Assembly (NCBI RefSeq): GCF_024362365.1
Contig: NZ_CP101464.1
Coordinates: forward strand, 1,922,001-1,986,000
Direction: 5' to 3'
Origin: Janibacter sp. CX7
GTDB lineage: Bacteria > Actinomycetota > Actinomycetes > Actinomycetales > Dermatophilaceae
Length of the DNA: 64,000 bases
This document shows, piece by piece, positions 18,438 to 26,689 of the stretch. Each line of letters starts with the position of its first letter. Within the stretch, counting starts at the first letter, position 1. The position numbers and the translations under genes were made by a program. The notes beneath the pieces were generated by a model, which did no database searches, was not told the origin of the DNA, and saw nothing but the letters and a program-made list of their open reading frames with translations.

Positions 18438-19100
18438 TCACTTCTTGCCGTTGCCCTTGGGGTAGGCGGCGGTCACCTCGACCTCGACGAGCCAGCCCTG
18501 GACCGGCAGGTTCTCCACCTCGACCGCGAAGCGCGACGGGCGGGCGGAGTTGGTGACGATCGGGTTCTTCGGTGCGGCGGTGCCCATCGAGACCGGGATC
18601 GGCTTGCCCGTGGACAGGCTGGTGTTGGCGAAGTACTGGCGGTAGGCCCGGTTCCAGCCGTTGAAGTCGGCCGTCTCGGCGCCCTCCGGGTTGGACAGGA
18701 AGACGCGCATCGTCGTGACGTCGTCGTAGTCCAGACCGGCGCGCTCGAGATTGTTGCCGATGGCCTCGAGCACGTTGAGGCCCTGCGCCTCGGTGACCGT
18801 CACACCCTGCGGCAGGGTGCCGCCGGGGAAGGTCGCCGCGTCGATGTAGCGCTCGGCGGACCCGGCCGGAGCGCTCGGGTTGGCGGAGGTCGGACCGAGG
18901 CCGCTCGCCTGGTACGTCGAGAGGTTGGAGCCGAGCGCGACGCCGTCGGCGATCATCGGGTTGTCCTGGCCGGCCGGCAGGACGCGGGTGTACTCGGTCG
19001 GCTTCGGCGGGCCGACGGCCTTGAAGGTCGCGGCCCCGGCGGGGAGACCGACGGCGAGACCGCAGACGGTGGCGATGGCGATGGTGGAGCGACGACGCAT
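18438..19100 (-). CDS. Exported Rid (YjgF/UK114) family protein
   Basis: 220 residues: an N-terminal signal-like segment (MRRRSTIAIATVCGLAVGLPAGA) and then a Rid domain. Rid proteins hydrolyse reactive enamine or imine intermediates. The arginine that binds the carboxylate in RidA is kept in the RPSRFAVEVENLPVQGW block. An export signal on a Rid protein is unusual. The partner just upstream on the same strand, 71 bases away, is an exported flavin oxidase whose reaction makes imines, so a linked role is inferred. ATG 19100 has GAAGGG upstream; an earlier in-frame start would hide the signal. Confidence 0.85.
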   Translation of the reverse strand: MRRRSTIAIATVCGLAVGLPAGAATFKAVGPPKPTEYTRVLPAGQDNPMIADGVALGSNLSTYQASGLGPTSANPSAPAGSAERYIDAATFPGGTLPQGVTVTEAQGLNVLEAIGNNLERAGLDYDDVTTMRVFLSNPEGAETADFNGWNRAYRQYFANTSLSTGKPIPVSMGTAAPKNPIVTNSARPSRFAVEVENLPVQGWLVEVEVTAAYPKGNGKK

Positions 19101-19171
19101 GGTGGTGCCCTTCGTGGTGGTGTGGCGGTGCTGTGCAGGGGTGGTGCCGGTGCGGGGGGTGTGGCTCGGGG

Positions 19172-20731
19172 TCACGAGGTGACCCTCGTGTGGATCGCCG
19201 CGACCGCGGCGCGGGCGGAGGTCATCGCCCCGTGCTGCCAGGCGATGGCGTGCGAGAGGTGGTCACCGGCGAAGTGGACGCGGCCGCTCGGCTCGAGAAG
19301 CTTGGCGTAGGGGGTGCCGGGGCCCTGGCCGTCGGGCCAGCTGACCCACGCGCCCTCGATGTGCGGCACCCTCATCCAGTCGACGGAGAAGGCCGACTGC
19401 ACGCCCTCGGCGTAGGTCGGACCGAAGATCTCCGCGCCCTGGGCGACGGCCTTGGCCTGGCGGGCGGCCGGCGAGAGCTGGCCGTAGGTGCGGGCGGAGG
19501 CGCCGGTGTTGTAGTAGCCGATGACGACGCCGCCATCGCCCTGGAAGCCGTGCGAGGGGAACCACATGTTGGCCAGCTCGTTGGAGGAGTTGGTGATGCC
19601 GCCGTAGAGGTCGTGGTCCTGCTCCCACCAGCGTCGCGAGTACTCGATGCCGATCTTGCCGGCGTCACTCACGCTGGCCGACTTCATGGCCGCGACGACG
19701 TCCTTGGGCAGGTTGGAGCTGATCTTGGCGGTGATGTGCGGGGGCATCGCGGCGACGCAGTAGTCGGCCGTGATGCGGCGGGTGCCGCCCTTGGTCCGGT
19801 AGGCCACCTCGACGCCGTCGGCCGAGGTGCGGATGTCGGTGACGACGGCCTGGTAGGTGATGTTGCCCTTGCTGACGGCCTTTTCCAGGGCGTAGGCGAT
19901 GCGGTCCATGCCCCCGACGGGCTGGAACATCATCATCGACTGGTCCCAGCTGAGCTCGAAGGGGAAGTAGTTGCCGATGCCGCTCAGCAGCACGTCGCTC
20001 ATCGACCACGGGTCGAGCGGGACGCCCGCCTGCAGGCCTTCGGCCGGCTCCTCGGAGTAGCCTCGCCGACCGCCTCCGGTGTACGCGTAGCTGCTGTTGA
20101 GGCCACCGAGACCGGTGAGCAGGCGCAGCAGCGCGGTCTTCTCGGCCGCGGACAGGCTCGAGTCGAGGGAGCCTGACGTCGTCGCCTGGGCGAGCAGCTC
20201 GCTGATGTAGCCCAGGACGTCGGACTTGGCCGCCCGGTGCTTGATCCGCTCACCGTCGAGCGCCGTGCCGGGGCGCCAGAGGTACGCCTCGGCGTTGACG
20301 TTGACGAAGGGCTCGATGGCCACGCCGAGTTCGCGGCAGTAGTCGAGGGTGACGTGGTGCTGCGGGATCCGGCCGGGGCCGGCGTTCATGTACTCCCCGC
20401 GGGAGAACGACGCCCGCTGCGTGCGTCCCTGGGTGTCCGTCGCGCTCGTGCCGCCGCGGACGGTCCAGTTGCGTCCGCCGGGCCGGTCCATGGCCTCGAG
20501 GACCGTGACGTCGTAGCCACCCTTGCGCAGCTCGTAGGCCGCGGTCAGGCCCGCGATCCCCCCGCCGAGCACGACGACCTTGGTCCCCTTGCCTCGTGAC
20601 CCGCTGAGCGGGGTGAAGTCGGGGGTCTCGACGGCGTGGGCGGGCGAGCCGACGGCGGCGGTCAGGGCGGCCAGGCCGGCGGTGAGCCCGCCTGCCTGCA
20701 GGACGGTACGACGTGAGGTCGAGTCGATCAT
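19172..20731 (-). CDS. Secreted flavin amine/L-amino-acid oxidase (Tat substrate)
   Basis: 519 residues. A twin-arginine signal (STSRRTVLQAGGLTAG, cleavage after AHA near 35) precedes an FAD-dependent amine oxidase fold. The dinucleotide-binding motif is VVVLGGGIAGLTAAYEL, followed by GGRNWTVRGG and a C-terminal FAD segment RVHFAGDHLSHAIAWQHGA. It should oxidise an amine or L-amino acid to the imine with release of H2O2. The substrate is not readable; L-amino-acid oxidase and monoamine oxidase are both possible. ATG 20731 has AGGAG five bases upstream, which beats an in-frame GTG at 20737. It is first in an operon with the exported Rid protein. Confidence 0.9.
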   Translation of the reverse strand: MIDSTSRRTVLQAGGLTAGLAALTAAVGSPAHAVETPDFTPLSGSRGKGTKVVVLGGGIAGLTAAYELRKGGYDVTVLEAMDRPGGRNWTVRGGTSATDTQGRTQRASFSRGEYMNAGPGRIPQHHVTLDYCRELGVAIEPFVNVNAEAYLWRPGTALDGERIKHRAAKSDVLGYISELLAQATTSGSLDSSLSAAEKTALLRLLTGLGGLNSSYAYTGGGRRGYSEEPAEGLQAGVPLDPWSMSDVLLSGIGNYFPFELSWDQSMMMFQPVGGMDRIAYALEKAVSKGNITYQAVVTDIRTSADGVEVAYRTKGGTRRITADYCVAAMPPHITAKISSNLPKDVVAAMKSASVSDAGKIGIEYSRRWWEQDHDLYGGITNSSNELANMWFPSHGFQGDGGVVIGYYNTGASARTYGQLSPAARQAKAVAQGAEIFGPTYAEGVQSAFSVDWMRVPHIEGAWVSWPDGQGPGTPYAKLLEPSGRVHFAGDHLSHAIAWQHGAMTSARAAVAAIHTRVTS

Positions 20732-20961
20732 CAGCACTCCTGTGGTTGGGTGCGATGACGCTATGGAGGCCGCGTTTCTTGGTCTCGCGCAACGGGTTTC
20801 GGCACGGTGACGTGGACGGGTGGTGTGTGAATCACCTGTAAATCCATCGCGCTACCGGCATGTCAGGTCACGGAGCCGCTCCCCCGGTCCCTGAGGCAGC
20901 TATCTCCCGCTCCCTGTGGAAGGTCGCGCAGCGACCGCCTCGAAGGGCGCTTCGAAGGGCA

Positions 20962-21007
20962 GCACGAAGGGGGCTGCGCCAAGGAGGGTGCGCAGCCCCC
21001 TTCGTGC
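20962..21007 (-). terminator. Terminator of the DUF3145 gene with paired CGAAGGGGG words
   Basis: 17-bp stem GCACGAAGGGGGCTGCG (20962-20978) with CGCAGCCCCCTTCGTGC (20991-21007). Two shorter CGAAGGGC copies lie just beside it (20941-20960). The rest of the gap from 20738 to 20961 holds only the oxidase promoter region; no gene is seen. Confidence 0.8.
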
Positions 21008-21028
21008 ATGGGGCGTGGGTGGGTCCGG

Positions 21029-21541
21029 TCAGCCGACCTTGTGCAGCCACCGGACGGGGGCACCGTCGCCCGCGTGGCGGAATGGCTCGAGCTCGGCGTC
21101 CCAGGCGTCGCCGAGCAGCTCGCCGAGCATGTCCTCGACGGCCTCACCGGCGCCCTGGGCGAGGGTCATGACCTCACGCAGGCGGTTTTCGTGCAGGACG
21201 ACGTCGCCGGACGCGCTGATCGTCGCGTGGTGGATGCCGAGGGTGGGCGTGTGGCTCCAGCGGGAGCCGTCGAGCCCCGGCGTGGGCTCCTCGGTGACCT
21301 CATAGCGCACGTTGTCCCAGCCGCGAAGGGCGGAAGCCAGCTTGGCGCCGGTGCCGGGCTCCCCCGTCCAGGAGAACTCGGCACGCTTGAGCGACCGGCC
21401 GAGCTGCTGCTCGGTCCAGTCCAGTGACACAGCCTGATCCAGCACGGACTCGAGCGCCCACGTGATGTGGGGGCACAGGGCCGTCGGGGTGCTGTGGATG
21501 AACACCACACCTCGGGTGCTGATGCGCTTTCCTGCAGACAT
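21029..21541 (-). CDS. DUF3145 family protein
   Basis: 170 residues matching the actinobacterial DUF3145 family: N-terminal RGVVFIHSTPTALCPHITWALE, then DWTEQQL and a conserved C-terminal EPFRHAGDGAPVRWLHKVG. Function unknown; the protein is widespread and well conserved in actinobacteria. ATG 21541 is fixed by AAGGAGG seven bases upstream. It is divergent from the CAT tRNA gene. The 243-base gap to the tRNA holds promoter sequence only. Confidence 0.9.
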   Translation of the reverse strand: MSAGKRISTRGVVFIHSTPTALCPHITWALESVLDQAVSLDWTEQQLGRSLKRAEFSWTGEPGTGAKLASALRGWDNVRYEVTEEPTPGLDGSRWSHTPTLGIHHATISASGDVVLHENRLREVMTLAQGAGEAVEDMLGELLGDAWDAELEPFRHAGDGAPVRWLHKVG

Positions 21542-21784
21542 CCTGATCCTCCTTGAGTGCGATGGACGTCTTCCCCAACGCCAGGCACTCCCTGCAAGGA
21601 CCGAACGGCTGCGGCGCAATGACACTCTGCGGCGTGCTGCTCGAGCGATATGTGCACGCGAACGTGCTTGTGCGGCCATTGTGCCCCAACTACCACAGGA
21701 GCACCAGCCCTCACCGTGGCCCCTCCCTCACCACGTGTCGCGCGGCGTGACGGGGTAACCTCACGCCGTCGCCTGCGGGCGAAG

Positions 21785-21861
21785 GGGGCGATAGCTCAGT
21801 CGGTCAGAGCAGCGGACTCATAATCCGTCGGTCCTGGGTTCAAGCCCCAGTCGCCCCACCA
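21785..21861 (+). tRNA. tRNA with CAT anticodon (elongator Met or lysidine Ile2)
   Basis: Complete cloverleaf: acceptor GGGGCGA/TCGCCCC, D-stem GCTC/GAGC, anticodon stem GCGGA/TCCGT with loop CTCATAA (anticodon CAT), T-arm CTGGG-TTCAAGC-CCCAG, discriminator A, and CCA encoded at 21859-21861. A CTCATAA loop is shared by elongator tRNA-Met and tRNA-Ile2, so identity is open. It is not initiator-like. A CGAAGGGGG word (21780-21788) overlaps its 5' end. Confidence 0.95.
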
Positions 21862-21875
21862 CACTCACCGTCTCC

Positions 21876-21907
21876 AACTCCGCAAGACCCCAGGGTTTTG
21901 CGGAGTT
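21876..21907 (+). terminator. tRNA terminator hairpin
   Basis: AACTCCGCAA (21876-21885) pairs with TTGCGGAGTT (21898-21907), and the loop holds an inner ACCC/GGGT stem. It lies 15 bases after the tRNA. Confidence 0.7.
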
Positions 21908-22008
21908 GCCGTTCGGCGACAGCCTCTCGCGCACCGGCACGGCCGGGAGCATCCTTGGTGGATGCGGCGACAACGGTGCCGCCGCCCGAGTCAGGGGATG
22001 TGGGCGTC

Positions 22009-22590
22009 ATGAGCAGGACGAGATCGATGAGAGCGCGGCTGGCAGCCGCGACGTGCGCGGCGGCGATGGCCGTCGCGGGAGGCGCTCTGGCGAGCGCACC
22101 GGCGCAGGCGAAACCGACTGCGGCGCAGACGAGCACGGCGTGCTCGACCAGCTGGGGTTCCTGGGCCAAGCAGGCCCCGACGATGTCGTGGTCGCAGATC
22201 ACCAACGCACGAGCCGGTCGGCACACCTGCTTCGACCGCTTCGTCGTCGACCTGCGCGGAACGCTGCGCGGTTACGACGTGCGCTACGCGCCCGTCTACA
22301 CCGAGGGCCAGGGCAAGCGGGTGTGGCTCAAGGGCGACGCCGACCTGCGGGTCATCGTGCGCGGCCCGGCCTACGACAGTCGCGGTCGGGCGACCTACGA
22401 CCCCCGCTCGAAGCTCAACGCGGTCGACGTGACCAGCTTCCGGACCTTCCGCCAGATCGCCTTCGCGGGCAGCTTCGAGGGGCAGAGCACCTTCGGCATC
22501 GGCACGCGGGCCCGCCTGCCGATGCGCGCCTTCATCACGCCCACGACGGGAGGTTCGCGACTCGTCGTGGACGTCGCGCACACCTGGTGA
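22009..22590 (+). CDS. Secreted AMIN-like domain protein
   Basis: 193 residues. Signal peptide through about residue 34 (ending APAQA), then a domain of the AMIN-like type found in actinobacterial secreted proteins: CFDRFVVDLRGTLRGYDVRYAP, a charged middle and a terminal GGSRLVVDVAHTW. AMIN domains bind cell-wall polymers in other proteins; the ligand here is unknown. Two cysteines (TACS, HTCF) could pair. ATG 22009 starts the signal peptide and has AGGGG upstream. No enzyme domain. Confidence 0.7.
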   Translation: MSRTRSMRARLAAATCAAAMAVAGGALASAPAQAKPTAAQTSTACSTSWGSWAKQAPTMSWSQITNARAGRHTCFDRFVVDLRGTLRGYDVRYAPVYTEGQGKRVWLKGDADLRVIVRGPAYDSRGRATYDPRSKLNAVDVTSFRTFRQIAFAGSFEGQSTFGIGTRARLPMRAFITPTTGGSRLVVDVAHTW

Positions 22591-22758
22591 CCGGCCGCGC
22601 ACTGAGCACGTGCAGCGGGGGGTGAGTGGCCTCCTGACCGAGGCGTCCGACAAAGATCCCGATGGGGTCTGGTGGTTGTCGGCGGCTGGCTCTAATCTTC
22701 TCCTCGGTCGGGGGGCTGCCCCGCCACACTCCCTTCGCTCATCCGAGGTCATCCACCC

Positions 22759-23421
22759 ATGCTCAAGCGCGCCGCGGCTGCCGCCGCCCTCTCCCTCGTC
22801 CCCATCGCGGTCACCGCGGTCCCGGCCCAGGCCGCCTACTCCTGCGGGGTCACCGTCCCCAGCAAGGTCTCGATCACCAGCTACTACCGGACGATCACCG
22901 GCAAGTACAGCCAGGGGTGCCTCCTGTACGCGGAGGACGCTGCGTGGAGCGTCGTCCACCCGACCCAGGGCCCCGAGGACATGTTCTGGTTCGACGGTGC
23001 GTCCAGCGAGTCCCTCGACTGGTACAGCTGGGAGCCGCTCGGCACCTACACGGTTCAGCCCGAGGGCGCCTTCGACTACAACTACAACGACATGACCCAG
23101 AACACGACGAAGATGACGGTCAAGCTCGGCGCCCGCCAGACGATCAGCACCAGCCGCGCCGGCAGCTATGTCACCGTCAAGGGCACCGCGACCCGCTTCT
23201 CCCCCAACGCGGACCAGTTCCGCGCCTGGTCGGGCACCAAGGTCACCCTCCGGCAGAAGACCTGCTCCTCCTGCTCCTGGAAGTGGGTCAAGTCCGGCAC
23301 GACCGACCGCTACGGCCGGGTGACGCTCAAGGCCTATGCCTCCACCGCGCGCTACTGGCAGCTCGCGACGGCCGACACCAGCACCACGTGGGGTCGCGCC
23401 TCCTCGTCGGCCAAGCGCTGA
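22759..23421 (+). CDS. Secreted protein of unknown function
   Basis: 220 residues with a clean signal peptide (MLKRAAAAAALSLVPIAVTAVPAQA, cut near 25). The mature part looks like two beta-rich modules. The first carries Cys residues in YSCG and QGCLLY and an aromatic-rich DWYSWEPLGTY. The second (from about residue 130) resembles Ig-like surface repeats, with a CSSC pair and a GRVTLKAYAS strand. No family was recognised. A CTCCCTTCG word (22729-22737) lies in its leader. Confidence 0.6.
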   Translation: MLKRAAAAAALSLVPIAVTAVPAQAAYSCGVTVPSKVSITSYYRTITGKYSQGCLLYAEDAAWSVVHPTQGPEDMFWFDGASSESLDWYSWEPLGTYTVQPEGAFDYNYNDMTQNTTKMTVKLGARQTISTSRAGSYVTVKGTATRFSPNADQFRAWSGTKVTLRQKTCSSCSWKWVKSGTTDRYGRVTLKAYASTARYWQLATADTSTTWGRASSSAKR

Positions 23422-23439
23422 CGCGGATCGGCCTGTCCC

Positions 23440-23973
23440 TCAGTCCTCGTCGTCGTGGGGGCTGAGGGTCAGGTCGACCATGATCTCGGTGGCGAGCCGC
23501 TCGAGGTCGGCCTGCAGCGCGTCGAGGTCGGTGCCGGCGGGCACCGTCGCGACGGCGATCGCCTCGAAGAGCCGTCCGCCCGCCATCGGCGCGTCGCTCG
23601 TCGTGCTCACCAGCTCGGCGACGCTCAGCCCGTGCTGGGCGAGCACCCCCGAGACCGCACCGACGATGCCGGGGCGGTCGTTGCCGAGCAGCTCGACCCG
23701 CACGTCCTGGCCGCCCCCAGCCGGGTCGGCGGGCGCACTGCCGTCGTGCACGGTGACGTCGAGCAAACCCTGCAGGGGCTCGAGCGCGGTGCGCAGCGCG
23801 TCGGCCCGGTCGCTCGGCACCGAGACGACGACGATGCCGGCGAACTTGCCCGCGAGCTCGCTCAGGTGGCTGCGCTCCCAGTTGCCACCGCCGGTCTCGA
23901 TGACGTCGGCGAGAGCCTTGACGAGTCCGGCGCGGTCGTCGCCGATGACGGAGAGGACGAGTGTCGTGGTCAC
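23440..23973 (-). CDS. Two-ACT-domain protein, GcvR-like
   Basis: 177 residues made of two ACT domains (residues 5-75 and 93-165). The first opens LSVIGDDRAGLVKALADVI and the second VELLGNDRPGIVGAVSGVL. This is the architecture of GcvR, which controls glycine cleavage in enterobacteria by binding a regulator. In actinobacteria the partner is unknown, so a role as an amino-acid sensor is inferred. The GTG start at 23973 has TAGGCT 12 bases upstream. It is divergent from the lipoprotein gene at 24031. Confidence 0.8.
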   Translation of the reverse strand: MTTTLVLSVIGDDRAGLVKALADVIETGGGNWERSHLSELAGKFAGIVVVSVPSDRADALRTALEPLQGLLDVTVHDGSAPADPAGGGQDVRVELLGNDRPGIVGAVSGVLAQHGLSVAELVSTTSDAPMAGGRLFEAIAVATVPAGTDLDALQADLERLATEIMVDLTLSPHDDED

Positions 23974-23979
23974 ACCTGC

Positions 23980-23985
23980 AGCCTA
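23980..23985 (-). promoter_or_regulatory. -10 hexamer, leaderless start of the ACT-domain gene
   Basis: TAGGCT on the minus strand lies 12 bases before the GTG at 23973. Confidence 0.45.
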
Positions 23986-24030
23986 GTCACCGGGCTGCGA
24001 GGATGGGCACGTCCGACGAAGGGGGACGAC

Positions 24031-24987
24031 GTGCGCCGTGTCCGTGCGCTGGCTGCCGCCGCCATCGGCGCTGCCCTGCTCACCGCGTGCGTGCGACCCG
24101 TCGACGTCGACCCGACGGGCAGCGGCCAGCCCCCCGAGACCGGGTCCACCTCGACGCTCACGCCGTCGAGCACGCCGGGACCGAGCCCCAGCCTCCACGC
24201 GACCGACCTGCCCCGCACGCTGCGGGTGGCCATCTCCTACGACCAGCCGGGCGTCGGCCTGCGCGAGGGCAGCAGCTACAGCGGGCTCGACGTCGACGTC
24301 GCCCGCTACGTCGCGCAGTACCTCGGCATCTCGCGGATCAGCTTCGTCCGGGCCGTCACCGACCAGCGCGAGACGCTCCTCGAGACCGGTCAGGCCGACC
24401 TCGTCCTCGCGGCTTACTCGATGACGCCGGAGCGAGCCGACGACGTGACCTTCGCCGGGCCCTACCTGGCGACCGGGCAGGACCTGCTCGTGCGCGCCCG
24501 CAGCACGATCAGCTCGCCACGGCAGCTGCGTGGCTTCACCGTCTGCACCGTCCAGGGGTCACGCTCGACCGACGAGCTCGTCGACGCCTACCCGGGCCTG
24601 CACCTGACCGTGCAGCCGACGATCTCCGACTGCGTCGCCATGCTGCAGCAGGACAAGGTCAAGGCGGTCACGTCCGACGCGGCGATCCTCCTCCCCTTCG
24701 CCCGGGAGTCGAGGGGACGTGACCGGCTGCGCCTGACCGGCCGGCTCTTCACCCAGGAGCGCTGGGGCGTCGCCATGCGGCGCGAGGACACCGTCCTGTG
24801 CGAGGACGTCAATGATGCGCTCGCGGACATGGTCGAGACCGGTGCGTGGCGGCGGGCAGTGCGCGCCAACCTCGGCACCAGCTGGAGTCTGCCGACCCGC
24901 ACCCTTACTCCCCCGACGCTGGGCGACTGCCCCGCTCCGCGCTCCCCCAGCCCGAGCGGGTCCGACGGCCCTCCGACCTCGAGCTGA
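24031..24987 (+). CDS. GluB-like solute-binding lipoprotein (orphan paralogue)
   Basis: 318 residues: lipobox LLTAC, a long Pro/Ser/Thr linker (residues about 25-62) and a family 3 solute-binding domain parallel to GluB at 15845. For example DQPGVGLREGSSYSGLDVDVARYV matches the same block there, as do AYSMTPER, FAGPY and the VCTVQGSRSTD segment. No permease or ATPase genes are nearby, so it may feed GluCD or act as a sensor. The GTG start is chosen because the lipobox follows at the right distance. The ribosome site is GAAGGGGGA, part of a CGAAGGGGG word. Confidence 0.88.
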   Translation: MRRVRALAAAAIGAALLTACVRPVDVDPTGSGQPPETGSTSTLTPSSTPGPSPSLHATDLPRTLRVAISYDQPGVGLREGSSYSGLDVDVARYVAQYLGISRISFVRAVTDQRETLLETGQADLVLAAYSMTPERADDVTFAGPYLATGQDLLVRARSTISSPRQLRGFTVCTVQGSRSTDELVDAYPGLHLTVQPTISDCVAMLQQDKVKAVTSDAAILLPFARESRGRDRLRLTGRLFTQERWGVAMRREDTVLCEDVNDALADMVETGAWRRAVRANLGTSWSLPTRTLTPPTLGDCPAPRSPSPSGSDGPPTSS

Positions 24988-24996
24988 GGCGGCATG

Positions 24997-25035
24997 CGAG
25001 AGGCCCGCAGTCCGTGTGGACGTGCGGGCCTCTCG
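24997..25035. terminator. Terminator between the lipoprotein gene and tRNA-Asn
   Basis: CGAGAGGCCCGCA (24997-25009) pairs perfectly with TGCGGGCCTCTCG (25023-25035), with a GTCC/GGAC mini-stem in the loop. It lies between two convergent genes. Confidence 0.8.
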
Positions 25036-25038
25036 TGC

Positions 25039-25114
25039 TGGCTCCCCCGGTTGGACTCGAACCAACAACCCTCCGGTTAACAGCCGAATGCTCTGCCAAT
25101 TGAGCTACAGGGGA
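25039..25114 (-). tRNA. tRNA-Asn (GTT)
   Basis: On the minus strand: acceptor TCCCCTG/CGGGGGA, D-stem GCTC/GAGC, anticodon stem TTCGG/CCGGA with loop CTGTTAA (anticodon GTT), T-arm GTTGG-TTCGAGT-CCAAC, discriminator G. CCA is encoded at 25041-25039. A TATGGT hexamer at 25140-25135 is a plausible -10. Confidence 0.96.
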
Positions 25115-25178
25115 TCGCGCCGAAGCGCTGCGCCACCATAGCAAGAAGGTGGCCGCGACACGAAAACGGGGGGCCGGA

Positions 25179-26177
25179 TCAGTCCGGCGTGCCCACCAGG
25201 TCGGGGTGGTGGATCGCCGCGACGTCCGGGTGGGCCCGCAGACGGGCCTTGAGCAGGTTGTCGCCGTAGCGCGCGGAGATGACGTTGGACGCGTCCTGGG
25301 TGATGCCACGGGCGGCCTGCGCCAGCTCCGGACGAAGGGGGACGACCGGCACCTCGGCGTCGAGGCCGGGGTTGAAGAAGAAGGGGATGGACAGCCGCTC
25401 GGTGCCGACGGGCGGCGCCGTCACCCGGTGCGACGTCGCCCGCAGGTAGCCGTCGGTGACGGCCTCCATGAGCTCGCCGATGTTGACGACGAAGCAGTCG
25501 TCGGTCGGGGGCAGGTCGATCCAGCCGTCGTCGGTCTCGACCTGCAGACCGGCCTTGCCCGGCTCGATGAGCAGCAGGGTGAGGAAGCCGGGGTCCTTGT
25601 GTCCGCCCACGCCCTGCGAGGCGCCGGCGGCGCCCGGGTAGCGCACGAGCTTGAGCAGCGTCGACGCCTGGTCGAAGGTCGACGCGAAGTGGTCGGCCGG
25701 CGCCCCGAGCGAGAGCGCCCACTCGGCCATCAGGCGTCGGCCGATGTGGCCCAGGCGCTCGGTCCAGGCCTCGATGACCGTGCGCAGCCGCGGCAGCGCG
25801 GCGGGCCACTGGTTGGGCCCGTCGAGGCGCAGGTAGGGCGGGTCCGCGACGACCGGCGTCGGCCGATCCGGGCCGATGTCGATCTGCTCCCGGTGGTCGA
25901 CCTGCCCCTGGGTCAGCTCACCCCCGAGACGCGTCCACCCGCGAAACTGTGCGCTCCTGGTCATCTCGATCGCGCGCTTGTCCTCCTCGGGGAGCGCGAA
26001 GAAGGCCCGCGCCGTGTCGAAGAGCTCGTCGACGACCGCGCGGTCGATGCCATGGCGCAGGTGGAAGAAGCCGACCTCGTGGGTCGCTCGACGCAGCTCG
26101 TCACGGAAGCGCTCGACCGCCTCCGGGCCGCCGTAGAGATCGGCCAGGTCGAGGACGGGCAGCCCGTTGACTGTCAT
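25179..26177 (-). CDS. 2-oxoglutarate/Fe(II) oxygenase, isopenicillin-N-synthase-like
   Basis: 332 residues. N-terminal DIOX_N segment (GLPVLDLADLYGG) and a jelly-roll core with the iron ligands His193 and Asp195 (GHKDPG) and His250 (SHRV), plus Arg261-x-Ser263 for 2-oxoglutarate. Family members hydroxylate or desaturate small molecules; the substrate is unknown and no biosynthetic cluster surrounds it. Its start overlaps the stop of the gene before it by 1 base, so it is in an operon with dnaG and the hypothetical gene. Confidence 0.88.
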   Translation of the reverse strand: MTVNGLPVLDLADLYGGPEAVERFRDELRRATHEVGFFHLRHGIDRAVVDELFDTARAFFALPEEDKRAIEMTRSAQFRGWTRLGGELTQGQVDHREQIDIGPDRPTPVVADPPYLRLDGPNQWPAALPRLRTVIEAWTERLGHIGRRLMAEWALSLGAPADHFASTFDQASTLLKLVRYPGAAGASQGVGGHKDPGFLTLLLIEPGKAGLQVETDDGWIDLPPTDDCFVVNIGELMEAVTDGYLRATSHRVTAPPVGTERLSIPFFFNPGLDAEVPVVPLRPELAQAARGITQDASNVISARYGDNLLKARLRAHPDVAAIHHPDLVGTPD

Positions 26178-26689
26178 CAGGCCTCGCGCCCGACCTGCTC
26201 CGCCAGTCGCGCTGCGACCTCCTCGGTCGCGGCCACGAGCTGGGGGTCGTCGGGGTCGCAGCCGCGGCCGACGATCGTCTGGGCGAGGACCCGTCCGGAC
26301 GCGAGGTCCTTGCGCAGGACGACGCGCGCTCGGCGCGCCCGGTCGAGCGTGACCTCCTCGACGAGCACGACGCTCGCCTGCACCCGCTCGTGGAAGGCGT
26401 CGGGCACCCCGCCGGCCTCGGGGATCGTCCAGCTGCCGGCCGGCCCGCCGTCGACCCAGGTCACGGTGAGGACGTCGGTCTCGGGGTCCCACCGGCCGCG
26501 GTCGACGAGGTGCCAGGCCCTCCCTTCGGCCAGCGGACCACCGGTGACCACGAGCCGGAACGAGGTGATGACGACGACCTCCTCACCGGCCGCCGCCGTC
26601 GCGAGGACCCGCTCGCCGCGGCCGAGCTCGACACCTGGGGGGACGGGCACCGCTCGTGAGCGCTGCCACCGGGACCACACGGGACTCAC
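26177..26689 (-). CDS. Conserved hypothetical protein between dnaG and the oxygenase
   Basis: 170 residues, no signal peptide or membrane segment. Alternating hydrophobic strands (GEEVVVITSFRLVVTGGPL, TVTWVDGGPAGSWTIPEAGG) suggest a beta-rich fold, followed by a charged helical C-terminus. Function not recognised. The GTG start overlaps the dnaG stop (GTGA) and its own stop overlaps the next start, so all three are translationally coupled. Confidence 0.75.
   Translation of the reverse strand: MSPVWSRWQRSRAVPVPPGVELGRGERVLATAAAGEEVVVITSFRLVVTGGPLAEGRAWHLVDRGRWDPETDVLTVTWVDGGPAGSWTIPEAGGVPDAFHERVQASVVLVEEVTLDRARRARVVLRKDLASGRVLAQTIVGRGCDPDDPQLVAATEEVAARLAEQVGREA

Noticed and set aside
20738..21784. 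Search for a mobile element or CRISPR array around the DUF3145 and tRNA region
   Set aside because: The only repeats are terminator arms and CGAAGGG words. No transposase, integrase, attachment duplication or regularly spaced repeat is present.
21785..21861. Initiator tRNA-fMet
   Set aside because: The acceptor stem is fully paired and the anticodon stem lacks the three G-C pairs of initiators; the CTCATAA loop fits elongator Met or Ile2.
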